Source: Brachypodius melanocephalos (Eukaryota; Chordata; Aves; Passeriformes; Pycnonotidae). Taken from it: a stretch of 64,000 bases of DNA. The notes below the pieces were generated by a model that saw only the letters and a program-made list of their open reading frames with translations, had not been told where the DNA came from and ran no database searches. Positions 37,941 to 50,008 of the stretch are shown here, piece after piece. The position numbers were made by a program, and so were the translations under genes. The DNA is taken from contig VZSR01002364.1 of assembly GCA_013398615.1 (NCBI GenBank), positions 1,967,772 to 2,031,771 of the forward strand, given 5' to 3'. Position 1 is the stretch's first letter. Every line of letters begins with the position of its first letter.

Positions 37941-37954
37941 ATGTCTGTGGCTTT

Positions 37955-37995
37955 AAAGATCAGACAATTCTATGACTTTTTTTTTTTTTTTTTTT
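37955..37995 (+). repeat. CR1-tail-like remnant plus T19 run
   Basis: The sequence 'agatcagacaattctatgac' resembles the sense-strand CR1 terminus and is followed directly by 19 Ts (37977-37995). The poly-T run is certain; the CR1 assignment of the preceding 20 bases is an inference from similarity to the terminal octamers. Confidence 0.5.
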
Positions 37996-38915
37996 AATCA
38001 AGCTTTTTCAAACCAGCTGGTTCTAAGATTAGGGCATGTTATGATGATAGACACATTTTGAGATTTTTAGCATAACAGGCAGACATGATGCAAAATAGGT
38101 TTGGAGCAGAGACTCTGTAATAAACCCATAAATTAACATGAAATCTTTGAGCATTTCTAGATATGGAGGAGATACATTTTAATTTCTCCAAAAAGCAATG
38201 AGAAGACCAGTCAAATGGGAAGAGAAAAAAAAGAGAAATTTCAAAATGCCATTATACAGTAATAGGAAATAAAACCAGGAGAAAGTACAAACGGAAGTTA
38301 TAACAAAAAGAACTAAGAAATAAGGAGGAAGTACATAATTGTGTGAAGAAAGGAAAATACGTTGGAAAAGAAGAACAAAAGTGGAAATATGTCACAGTGG
38401 GTGGACTTGATTCTCTCTTAACCAACATACTGAAATCAGCCTTACAGCTGACCAGAGAGGAGATTTGTCATAAGTAAAGCTTATCTTAAAGGCAAAACCG
38501 AATCACGTTTTTTTCCACCTAATTATGTATATTTTTTTTTTGAAAAAAGAAAGAAAGAAAAAAAAAAGTACAAAAAAAGAAAAATTTAAAAGTGCATACC
38601 ATGACATAATCCAGATTAAGCAAGACGAAGAAGTTATACCAGTATATCAGTGTTTCTAGATCACACAGCAAAAGGTTTATATTTTGGTACTGACACTGAT
38701 TTCTCAATGGCTCTTTCCATCATATGAGTCATATCTAAACAATCCTCTTACCTATTAGTGAAGATGTTCAGACAAGATCAATTTCCTAACCTGAGAGTTA
38801 TCAGTCATATGCTTAAATGCAACTTAAAGCATGTGTAATAACTTCTGAAAGTTTATTCATATGCTTGAACTTAAACAAGTGCTTCACCACAGAGAAATCT
38901 AAACCCCTATGTATT

Positions 38916-38939
38916 CCTCATCCTCATCCTCATCCTCAC
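38916..38939. repeat. (CCTCAT)4 short tandem repeat
   Basis: Three perfect CCTCAT hexamers and one CCTCAC, flanked by degenerate CCTCACTC. Too short to be very unstable. Confidence 0.9.
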
Positions 38940-41900
38940 CTCACTCTATTTGTGCACACTGCAAAGCATCAGCCACTTTGCTACTGATATTTTGAATATT
39001 TGATGTAACCCACTGGGTCCTTTGTTGGCCATGTTGCTTTGTCCTGTGATTTTAGGGAAATTTGATTTGCACTTACACTAGCCCATACTCTAGGGGAAGG
39101 TAGCAAAGAAGGGTTGGCCAGAAACCCTGACTGAACAGTACTCTGGAGGCAAAATAAGTAACATCTGAAATGACAAATGAGAAATCATCAAAGTCATCCA
39201 TTAGAAAAATCTTGTTTTGAAGAGTACATGTGAAAAGTGCATGTGAAGAGGATGTGGACTTACCCCTCAGCTGAGTTGTAACTAACAGTGATTCCTTCCC
39301 ACTACAAATCTAGACCTGCAAATCCTCTCTTGAAGGCAGGAACTCCCAATGACTGCTCTGCAGGGCACACAGCAGGAACCAAGCAGCATTACAATGCGTC
39401 ACAGTTTTTGGATAGTATGGTGGCTAGGAACCACACCTACTCAGCTCCAGCTGCCTTCCTGAGCAGTTGCATCAAATCAATAAAAGACTTTAAGTTTCAA
39501 TGACTGCAATTATTCACAGAGATGTTTTCTGTGTCTTGATGAGACAAACAGCAAGTAGTTAACTTGTACATATGATTGTTGAGAAGCATCTGGGCAATGA
39601 ACACAGCCAAGCTCTTGTTAACAGAGAAAAACAATGATGAAACAGTGCCTTTACTATTATTCATTGTTATTGAATTAAAAAAAAATTAAATCAATAGCCC
39701 TTTTGAGTTGTACTAACCAGCATAAAATAAAAGAATTGCATTTCCTGATGAACACAGTTTGCTGCCCAGAGGCTGATACTCTGAATAAATCTGAAAGTCC
39801 TCTAGTTATTTTCTGAAAGGGTTGATTTATGAACAGTGATTTGTGATGAGCTAAAATATCATCAGTGTTCATCATTTACTGTATTAATGAGCTTTGAAAC
39901 TATACAATTATGCATATTGTAGTAGTTAATACATATATACATATAGATGCATAAATGGAAAATGAGATTTCTGTTATCTACAGATAATCTTATAATTCAA
40001 AACTATAAAAGATGATGTGTTGTTTTTTCTTATCACACGGTGCTTTAAGGTTTAAAATAATTTAATAAAGGTTTCTGATGAAGCTGAAATAGTTGGTGAC
40101 TCATAGGTCATCAGTGGGTGGCAGGTGAGAGAAGGGAAAGCCTAAAGCAGTTAAGGTTTTAATGAGACTCAGAGCTAGTTTCCAATTCAGAACATTCTTA
40201 TTTATTATTTTTCCTGTTATTTTAACCACTACACAATGTTAAATATATTCTCTCTTCTCAACTTTTATTTAGTCTAATTTGCTCTTTCCCTTTTCTCCAG
40301 TCTCTAAAAAGGAAAAAGGATTCTATCAGAGTTTTTTAAAAATGAAAGATTAGTAAATACAATAATATTTTAGCCATAATGTCATTCAGTTGTGAGTTTT
40401 GTTTCTTAAGACTTCATAAGTTTTGACTAAAAAATCTACTATTAAAATATCAGAACTTCAGTGCTGCATCTTAACTTATTCAGCATGTATTTATTTGGAA
40501 TGTAACTTGTGAAGAAAAGCCAGAATTTGACAAGCTTCTACAATTTCCCAAGTAAATTCCACTGAATATGTTAACTATTTCATATGTCAGGAAAGCTGTC
40601 GGCACCAGTTTTGCTGAGATCTCATGACAGGACCAGGAACCAAACTTTTGGATGTTGTGTTTTAACATATGAGACTCTTCTACCTAAATTACCCCAAGTG
40701 CATCCCCAGCTGAATTGTTGAAGCTGATCATTGTCATTTGGTTTCAGCCCTAATCTTATGACGGGGAATGTCTCCTCTCAACATGTGAATGGGAGGCAGC
40801 CATGGCCACAGCAACCAATCCTTTGGAGAGGCTGATTGTGGAGTCAGTTGGACTGAATGAATCACAGGAGAGTGAAAAGAAATTCAGCATTGTCCCCAGT
40901 GGCAAATAGAAGCCAAAGATAAAGTTCAGAGATATTTTGACTACATGAACTTCTTTGAATAGCTTCTGGTCTTCACTTTTCATAGACTCATGTTCTTCCA
41001 TGGGGGAGAAAAGCCTGGTTTTGTGTGGTTTTTTCCCCTAGAAATATATATCATCACTACACACCGGTAGATTAATTTACTTCTCATTAAAAACCAGAAA
41101 TAATATAGTTCTGATAAGCTCCATCCTTTTTCCACTCTTTTTAGCTTCTCCAATCCATTCTGTTGTTCTTCACTAAAGACTTCAAGGAGGAAACACAACC
41201 TCTCCTCCTCACACACAGGAGCAATAGGACCTCTTGTGCTAAGCAGAACATGAGACCAAATAATTTATATGGCTCACAGGCTGCCAAAATCAAAACAACT
41301 TCACAAGGTTTTTCATTATCACATAAACTAAGTGACAAGGCAAAAGAAAGTCTGAAGATCTGTCCTCACACACCTCTGCACCCCTTTTATTTTGACAAAA
41401 TAGCAGATGCTGAGATTGAAATCTCTTTGGGTCAGCTCTCTGCCTAAGTGTCTGGAAAGACAGGGTTCTCTCCCTCTCCAGATGCATAGGACTGTGATCT
41501 GCCTGAAATCCTCAGCATCCATCCACATCTAGAAGACATATGGTTTCTTACATATGCTCTAAGTAACAGAATAAATAGTATTTCTTACTATGATGAAAGA
41601 AATAAACCCATGAACTGCCAGCCCAATAGCAGCACAGAACTGTGCTACCCTCTCCAAAGCATTTTGAGCAGGACTGACAGCATAATATACACAAATTTCT
41701 TACTGCTTTCCAAACAATTCAAAAGAGAACACCCTGATCCTGCAGCAAAATGACAGCTTGATGCTGAATTCCCCTGCAACTTCAACTTATCTCAAAGAAC
41801 CTCTGCAGCATATTATCAGCCTGAAACTGAATAGAGGCAGAGGATTATTGCAATCCACAAGACTAATCTAATGACTAAATCTAAATCAAATCTTAAAAAA

Positions 41901-42587
41901 ACACCTAGGATTAAAATTATTGGATCATAATTCTTATCCTAAGACTAACAGTCACCTGTGGATTCTGCTCCACTTGCCACACTATGACTGCCTGTTGTCA
42001 TGTTGGTGCATTGAAAGAAGAAACCCATTAGACTGTAGCCAAAGAGAGGAATATTCATCTTCCCTTAGCTCCCACATTAGCATCCATGGTATCTGAAGGC
42101 AAACATTAATGAACTTCATGTTTCAAAACCTCTAATGTGAAAGCTGTCCTTGGTCAATTAGAATGACCCCAAGGCTCTACCTTCTATTCACATCAGTTTA
42201 ATAATCTCTCTGCACAATATTTCTAAAGACCTTACCAGCAATAAAATCGATTTTTTTTGTTTCTTGATTTTATTTTCTTCTTCTGCAGAGCTCACATTCA
42301 GTCATTTTAAAGAATGTGTTCTCCACACAGCTGCTTCCATGCATGTTCAAGTGTCTTATGAAGGAAAAAAAAAATCTGTTCTTTAACACAATAAGGTAGG
42401 AGTAGGGATTGCTTTGACCTGGATTTCATTAACCAAATCTACAAAGAATTCAATGACTAATAGTATGGATTTTTAAAAATCCTATTAACCAATTATTTCC
42501 TATTCTTCCTGTCACTGTACTAGGCCAGAAAAGGAAGATAACATTTTGCTAGGTATTGAGCACGGCAAGAAAGATAGTTTCTTCTCT

Positions 42588-42687
42588 NNNNNNNNNNNNN
42601 NNNNNNNNNNNNNNNNNNNNNNNNNNNNNNNNNNNNNNNNNNNNNNNNNNNNNNNNNNNNNNNNNNNNNNNNNNNNNNNNNNNNNNN
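42588..42687. other. Assembly gap (100 N)
   Basis: Exactly 100 N, a placeholder for an unknown length. Flanking sequences show no recognisable repeat, so the cause of the gap is not evident from the sequence. Confidence 0.99.
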
Positions 42688-44220
42688 CCTGAAATTTTGA
42701 AAAGAAACAAAGGCATTAAACAGAAGAAAAGGATGGGGTCAAGAGTGAAACAAAGCTATTCAGCATAACAGGTGAATTTTGGTACTCCATGGACTTTCTG
42801 TTTCTATGCATGACAGTGGAGAAGCTCATTGAATCACAAATTACTTACCATGATTTCATGTGAGATTAGAGTGAGGCCCTTCAAAAAATATGCATGCTGT
42901 TCAATTTCTAGGAGAGAGTGACACTAAGGTAGTTTTGTATGCAAAGACAACCAATTTGTAGTCCAGTTAAGATCAAAAGCAAAAATCTACTGAAGAAAAG
43001 CAAAACAGATAAGTATAATCCAGATTGTGGGTTTTGGATGAAATATATGTCGTTTTCTCCCTAATATTACAGTGATAAAATTAAAAGCAACAGAAAATGT
43101 TGTTGTGAAATTATCAGTTGCAGCAAATTTAGGATTAATTTGTAATAAAAATCAACATTGTTTTAACTTTTAATACCTTTAGTTTGCAAACACAAAATTT
43201 CCAGAGAACCTTTTACTATGAAAGTTGATATAATACTTTCATGTTCTTGTATATAATGATGTCCAAACATCAAAAGAAAGACTAATGTAATGTACAAACT
43301 GTGAAGGTAATTTTAAAGTATCAATTAATTATATGCCCTCTAGCACTGAATTTTGCGAATTAATATCTGGAATATATGCACATAATTTTCTCATTATGTT
43401 GCCACTGCACTTTTAATTCAACATTATTTGTCTTTTACTGGGAAACACAACTTTTGCCCCTATTCTTCACCATTACTCTATGGTGGTGGCAAACCTCCCC
43501 ATTTCCAGCACTCTTGAATTATCTTAATATGCTTTTACTGGCTATGAATTCTAGTCTATGTTAAATTTACTTAACTACACCACTCTGTTTTCCTTCAGGT
43601 ACAAGCTGAACACCAGGGAAAGCTTAAGGAGTGTCACTGGATCATGGTAGGGAGGTCTCAACAAAGATCCCTCCCAGACCTTCTGTCATCACACAATCCT
43701 TCTGTCACCTTTGACTGGGCTGGTATAGCACAGTTCACAACATAGACACTAATATTGGGGAACCATACTGCAGAAAAACCAGAAAGAGTGCTTGGTCTCC
43801 AACCTTAAGTTTTCTGCTAGTTATGTTCATCTTTGTCCCATGACTCTCATACTGAATTCAGCAAACAGCACAGGTTCTACACAATGATGAAGAATTACAC
43901 AACTGGGGTTAATCAGCTGCCTGCTAGCAAAAACCCTCTGCAGGAAAGTAAAAAATAAAAAATAAATATCATGCGTGTATTACCCCAGAGCAACAAGAAA
44001 ACTGAATTTAGGCTTTCTAAGTAGTCCTTCAAAACAATGATAGCATTAATCCTCCTGTCTGAATTTCTGAGAAAAGAGAGGCAAACCTGAGCACTGAACT
44101 CAGTTTTCTGGTGCATATCAAATATTTTCAGAAACCTTTGCAGACTTAAAAAAATGTGATTCTGTGCAAACGAAACCATAAGTCTTCAACAGGAAACAGG
44201 CCTGCACAATGTTAATATAA

Positions 44221-45360
44221 TCTTTCTGGATTTCAGTAAGTATTTGATACTTACACAATATCTTTCTGGATAAAAAATCTGGGATTCAGCTGAATAAACA
44301 CATCGTGCAATGGCTGAGCAACTGGCTCACAGGTCAGGCACAAAGGTTGATAGTGGCTGGGGTGACATCAGACTGGTGACCTGCCACTGGTGGAGTTCTC
44401 CATGGTAGTCCCCGTGCTCTTCAAAATCTTTATAAGCAACTTTGATGTAGCATTAGAAGGGATATCAAGTTTGCAGATGATATAAAATTGGGAGGAGCTG
44501 TTGATTCCCTTGCAGGCAGAGAAGCCCTGCGGGGAAACCTCAACGTGTTAAAGAGATGGGCAATCACAAACCATATGAAGTTCAAGAAGAGAAAGAGCAT
44601 CTGGCATGGGGCAGCCCTGATTGCGTGTACAGACTGGGGAAAGAGAGGCTGGAGAGCAGCTCTGTGGAAAGGGACCTGGGGGTCCTGATACATGGGAAGC
44701 TGGATATGAGCCAGCAGTGCCCTGAGAGGGCCAACCATGTCCTGGGGGGCATCAGGCACAGCATCACCAGCTGGGCAAGGGAGGGGATGCTGTGCTCTGA
44801 GCTGGGATGGCCTAGGGTATTTTCCTGCTCTGCTCTGAGCTGGGGTGGCCTCGCCTCAGGTCCTGAGGCAGTTTTGGGTGCCATAATATTAGAAAGCTAT
44901 AAAACTGTAAGACAGTGTCCAAAGGGGGGCTATGAGGATAATGAAGGACCTAGAAGGGCAGCCATATGAGGAGCAGATGAGATCACTTGATCTGTTCAGC
45001 CTGGAGGAGACTGAGGTCAGAGCTCAACAAAGTCTACAGATTCCTCATGAGGGGAAAGGGAGGGGCAGGCACTGATGTCTTCTCTGTGGTGACAAGACAC
45101 AAAGGAGTGGCCTGAAGTTCTGTCAGGAGAGATTTAGGCTGGATATGATGAAAAGATTCTTCATCCAGAGGGTGGTTGGGCACTGGAACAAGCTCCCCAG
45201 GGAAGTGGTCACAGAACCAGCCAGACAGAGTTCAGGAATATTTGGACAAAATTCTCTGGCACATGATGGTATTCTTAGGGTGTCCTGAACTGGCCCAGGA
45301 GTTGGACTTTGATGATCCTTGATGGTCCATTCCAACTCAGAATATTCTGTGATTCTGTGA
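44221..45360 (+). mobile_element. CR1 LINE, RT C-terminal part to 3' end
   Basis: A sense-orientation CR1 of about 1.1 kb. It begins within the reverse-transcriptase domain: an LDFSK-like segment at about 44229 is followed by a degenerate region. The catalytic FADD box is intact at codon level at 44470-44481 (FADDIKLGG), followed by LAGREALRGNLNVLKRWA and the NHMKFKKRKS thumb-region segment. It then runs through the C-terminal coding and UTR to the terminus 'atattctgtgattctgtga' at 45360. Frameshifts and stops break the open frame into a 66-codon and a 137-codon piece. A 38-bp tandem duplication lies at about 44793-44851. It is 5'-truncated and cannot move by itself. Confidence 0.94.
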
Positions 45361-48107
45361 TGGTTGGTTCAATTGAAACACCGATACCTTTCTGTCATGT
45401 GAACTTTAGGCAACTCTTTCGATATTTGTGGTAGAAAGTTAAAGCACCCTTTAGCCTCACTGTCCAGGCAGTAAGTAGTGACTCATTTGTATTTTGGTGA
45501 CTAATTTTGTATTTTGTATACTTTCATTACACACTAGGTCTCCAAATTCATCAATTTAGCCACCTAGGACAAAAATTCAAACATGGCTATTTTTTGCACA
45601 ATTTCAGGAAGTGAGCAAGACCATTTTTTATCTTTGTGAAAAATAATGTTATACTGAGATCTAGGAAATATACATGAGGAAATGTTTTGAGGATCAAGAG
45701 AAGTGGCTTTAGGAATATTGAATAGTGGAGGAGGAAGAAATACCAGATTTCTGGTGGGTTGGTGAAACCCAAGGGGTTCAAGCCACTTAATCATCACTAC
45801 AACAATATCTCCAAAATGGATTTGACCAAAATTGCTCTTTTGTGATAAGACATATAATCCTACACTTCTTCCAGAGATAAACAAAAATCCCAATATATAG
45901 TTCCTTTGGAAGAATCTATTGAGTAAATTTATGAGCAAACCTGAACGTCAAGAGCATGTAAAAGGAAAGTGCAAGGTTCTTCCTTCTGCCAAATAAAATC
46001 AAAAGAGAAATTTTCATATTCTATTAAAGTTTTCTGAATAGCCTGTGTTGTACTTGACCATTTCCTTATTTTTCCTTATACTTTGTCAAAGTTCTAAATT
46101 TTGCATTTAAAAAATCATATACTTATATTGACTCATAATATAAACTAAGCCAATACATTACTAAATTTCATTGCAATTTGATCTTAAATGATTCACTGTT
46201 TACTGGAGAACAGTGCTCCAGGTTTCATTGTTAAATTCTTAATTGCTTTAAACTCGTACTGTCTTGAAATAGATTTTTGTAAGTTTCAGATTCCTTATTG
46301 TTTAAGGAGTGCTTTTAAAATGAGTGAATATAATATAAGGGCAGTTGCTCTTGTGTGCACTGAGCCTAAACCAGTGGCTAAACACTGAACTTTCTTATTG
46401 ATAAAATCCTCTGCTTAGGTAATATGCATCTGCTGTCTGTTGAACATTGTGAATAAATTAAATTAATAGCAACTTAAGTACAGTATAAAAACATATTTCC
46501 TTTTCCTGTTCCTCTTGAGAAATGCCTACAATGACCTCTAACTTCACAAAATCTTCATTGTAATCTTATCTTCACACCTAAGAAAGGGGAAAGTGAAATT
46601 TATGAAAACCAATAGACTTGCACTCCAGCACTCAGACCTTTTCAACTTTCAGATGAAGACTTAGCATTAAAGAATAAACATTCTGCTGCTATGCAGCTGG
46701 GCAGCAAAAAGGAGGAGGTAGGAAAATAGTTCATAGCTCTCTGATCTTTTCTCCCAACCTTACTGTAGGGTTCCAAGGTTTAATTTATTGCCATGTAAGA
46801 AAGATTCTGCTAGTTGAGAAGAATCCCAAAACAACTGCTCCATCTTCTCTTTTTCCTGGCTATTTTCTAGCATACTCCCTGCTTCCAATTTTCAGTACGG
46901 ATATAACAGGTCTGGGCAGCAAAGCAGGTATAGGAATCAAAACACCATCCCACGTACTCACTGATGTACATGGTGTTTAATGGTGTCCTAAGAACTCGGG
47001 AAGACTGTTTTTCCCTTTATTTTTGTTTCTGTGCAGAGTAGCAGGGGAACAAGTGACCTTAATGAAGTGACAGACTCAGATCCTGAGACTGTGTGAATCA
47101 GTATACAACCCTTAGCAGTGAATGAATCAAGAGAAGAATGCAGTCCTCCACATCTTATACTGTTTCAAATATTGCTCTGCTGATTTCATTGCTCATAAGA
47201 TAGGAAATTTAATTAAATAATATTTTTACAGAGTACGTTAAAGCTAGTAGGTATCTTGTGGGCTGATATCTTTTTCCAGGCGCACTTTGTTCTATAAAAC
47301 TATTGCAGAAATCTCAAACTTAGGTTGTTTTTCTTTGAACTGAGTTTCCTCTTCCCCCTTTCATAGCCTTCTCACAAAAACAAGTACAAAGTGAGACTCC
47401 TAGAGTTCTTTCTCATTCCTTCTGACAGAGCTGATTGAGCTGGTGATAAGATCACATAGAGCTGGAGCTGCATTTTCTAGTTCTGAATCATACTACTAGG
47501 CTTTTCAGTAACAATTATAGCATCTCTTTCCCTCTCACTGGAAACAGTATGCGATTTAAACATATTGAATTTACCCCATTTCCAAGAAATTGATTTCAGA
47601 CTGAAGTTTCTACCATAGTAAGTCTCTCCGTATCTGTTGCCAAAACTTCAGCATTTGCTTGCACATTTCTCTTAAGCTGGAAATGGATCCTGAAGCATCA
47701 CCTAAAAATGTTTCTGAGGTGTGGGAGGAATTTCAAGATCTGAAAATGAACAAACGATAGAAAATGTCTTGAAGCCAAAATATGATGGTAGAATGACATA
47801 GTGACTGCATCATGATTTTTTTTTTTCTGGTTAGAGCTGCCAGCATTCACTCTTCTAAAGATTTGATTTCTGTTAAATAGACCAAAGCCATAAAGCTTCA
47901 GTAAAGTTCTATAAAGAATGCAAATGTTTCTTAAGAATTAATTACTTACTTTTTACCTTGAAATAAACTAGATATTGATACAAAGAACAAGTACAGAAAA
48001 TTCTTTCTGTCCTAGCTTTCAGTAGTTTCAAGAAAAATTATTCTAAATGGTCTACTTTTAGTTCCCCTCTTGGCAAGATTGAAATTAGGGTAAAATTGCA
48101 AGCTTCA
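45361..48107. other. Unique DNA, no gene recognised
   Basis: No gene, RNA or repeat family recognised. The longest frame is 124 codons on the minus strand (45564-45938), without identifiable motifs. Confidence 0.55.
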
Positions 48108-48625
48108 TGGTTATAGGACATTAGCTCCAGCCAGCAGTTAGACCACCATCTTCTCACTTCCTCAGCTGGAAGAGGGAAAGAAATTGGAAGAACAAAACAA
48201 AGGAAAACTTATGGGTCAATTGACTCTTTAACAAGTGAAAAAGGAGCAAAAACTCAACCGATCCAGAGTGACACAAAGAAAATCACTCACCACCAAGCTG
48301 ATAACCACCTAGTCCCTGACTAATGGCTGCCTTGGAAATATTTCTCCCAGGTTTTATTGCTGAGCACCATGCTAAATGGCATGAAATATTGGTCTGGTCA
48401 CTTGAGAGTAGCTGCCCTCTTGTGTCCCTTCCCACTGCCCACTCCCAGCCTGCCCACTGCAGGGGCAGAGTGAGAAACAGAGAAGGCCTTGATACTGTGC
48501 TCTACTGTTCAGCAATAAATAAACCCTGATGTGCTACCAACACTGCTTTGGTTGCAAATCTAAGCCACAGGACCACACAGGCTCCTAGAAAGAAAATTAA
48601 CTACATCCAAGCTAAACCCAGTACA
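48108..48625 (-). mobile_element. ERVL-class LTR, solitary, nearly full length
   Basis: Read on the minus strand it starts at 48625 with TGTACTGGGTTTAGC and 'gtagttaattttctttctagg'. Next comes the 'gtgttggtagcacatcaggg' region, and then 'catggtgctcagcaataaaa', a promoter or poly(A)-type motif near the middle of the LTR. It ends in 'ctggctggagctaatgtcc' around 48108. This order matches a widespread avian ERVL LTR family that I know by pattern; about 520 bp is full length for it. No internal viral sequence or second LTR flanks it, so it is probably a solo LTR left by recombination. Clear 5-bp target duplications are not visible, and the 3' end may be eroded. Confidence 0.85.
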
Positions 48626-49147
48626 ATGTTTAAGCCACCACAAAGACTAAGGGTGATTTCTTAAATTCTGGTAGTGTTCTCCTGTATTTTCAGTGCAGTT
48701 GTCTAACAATAGCTACAAACTACCAAGCCAACTGTACTTATTTATATAATCTTTTCCCTTCTAAATTGCTAGCTTTTATCTCTTGACAAAATCACTACAC
48801 CTGGAAATTGCATATCTAGTACAACTACTGCTCATCTAAGGACCTCCCATTACAACCACTCCTTGACAAACAGAGGGGTAACAATCTCAGCAGTCATGCA
48901 GGGCACCAGGATGGTAAGGCCAGGCTTGTGCACCAAGCCTTGGTGAAGGCTGTTCGCAGTGCTCACTCTGAGGTATTGACTCTGACTCAGTCCAGTTCTT
49001 CAGTAGGGCCCATACAAACACATATTATGTGTTCAGAAGTACTTCACTTGCAGGTAAAATTTCATTGAAATCAACTCAAAAGCTTTTTTTTTGCCTCAGC
49101 GTAACCAGGTGATAAACAAATTCCAGTAACATCCTTCCTGGCCTAAG
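48626..49147. other. Unique spacer, no gene recognised
   Basis: About 520 bases of unique DNA between an LTR and a CR1 copy. I see nothing specific in it. Confidence 0.55.
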
Positions 49148-49515
49148 TCATAGAATCAGGGAGTCAGAATCTTGAGGAGTTGGAAGGGGCCTTAACTATC
49201 ACCTAGCCCCAACCCCTGCTGCCATGGGCAGAGACACCTCCTGACAGACCTGGTTGATCAAGGCTTTATCCAGCACGGCTTTGAACTCTTCCAGGGATGG
49301 GGCATTCACAACCCCTTGAGCAAGCTGTTGCCAGGGCTCACCACTCTCACAGTAAAGAATTTCTTCCCAGTATCTAACCTAAATATCCCCTTTAATTTTT
49401 ACCCATTACTCCTTAGCCTATCACTACAGTTTCTGACAAAGAATCCCTCTCTGTATTCCCTATAGAATCCCTTCAGATACTGGAAAGTTGCTATGAGTTC
49501 TCCACGCATTTCTCA
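49148..49515 (-). mobile_element. CR1 LINE 3' fragment (diverged)
   Basis: An antisense CR1 3' end starts with 'tcatagaatcagggagtcag', followed by 'ggagttggaaggggcctt', 'cccctgctgccatgggcagag', 'cttccagggatggggcattc' and 'gtaaagaatttcttcccag'. It decays toward 49500. It is more diverged than the 37.3-kb copy, which suggests an older insertion. Confidence 0.92.
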
Positions 49516-49896
49516 TTTTAACCTTAATTTCCCTTTATCATTCATTAGCATTCACAGTGTGGCAAGTGTTGTCTACATACTTCACTTTCCCACTCAAAAG
49601 CAGCCTGCTTGTTGAAGCAGCAGAGCTTCAGATAGCAGTATAAATTGCCTGTAAAAATGTATTTGCAAAGAAAAGTCTAGACATTTCATGGCTTCATATT
49701 TTGTGAACAAACTGGGGAACATGTAGATAAAAAATCACTAGTCTGTCATCACAGAACCTTGGTACTGTATCAGTAGAAACTGACATTAAATCTCTTGACT
49801 TTATTTTTCTATAAAGACTTCTAAAAAGACTATTTTTCTAATTTTATTTCCTAAATGCTGATTTTGAGTTAATGCAAAAGTACTACAGGATAGGAA

Positions 49897-50008
49897 AAGA
49901 GAAAGGGAAAGGGAAAGGGAAAGGGAAAGGGAAAGGGAAAGGGAAAGGGAAAGGGAAAGGAAAAGGAAAAGGAAAAAAAAGAAAAAAAGAAAATAAAAGA
50001 AAGATAAA
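49897..50008. repeat. (GGGAAA)n hexanucleotide repeat with A/G-rich tail
   Basis: Nine GGG runs spaced exactly six bases apart (49905 to 49955) form an (AAAGGG)n array, which then decays through AAAAGG units into an A-rich purine tail. The Lys-Gly and Pro-Phe repeat open frames on the two strands are artefacts of this array. The purine strand meets the simple G3N3 pattern for a G-quadruplex. Confidence 0.96.

Larger units (their letters stand above)
37996..44220. other. Unique DNA, no named gene
   Basis: Six kilobases with no recognised repeat apart from a short CCTCAT microsatellite and a 100-N gap. Around 41.1-41.5 kb there is a cluster of open frames on both strands; one starts exactly at a strong splice-acceptor-like site (41145-41447, plus) and is discussed as a finding. 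Confidence 0.5.

Noticed and set aside
45564..45938. A 124-codon minus-strand frame
   Set aside because: No motif is recognised, another frame overlaps it, and the length is within chance expectation.
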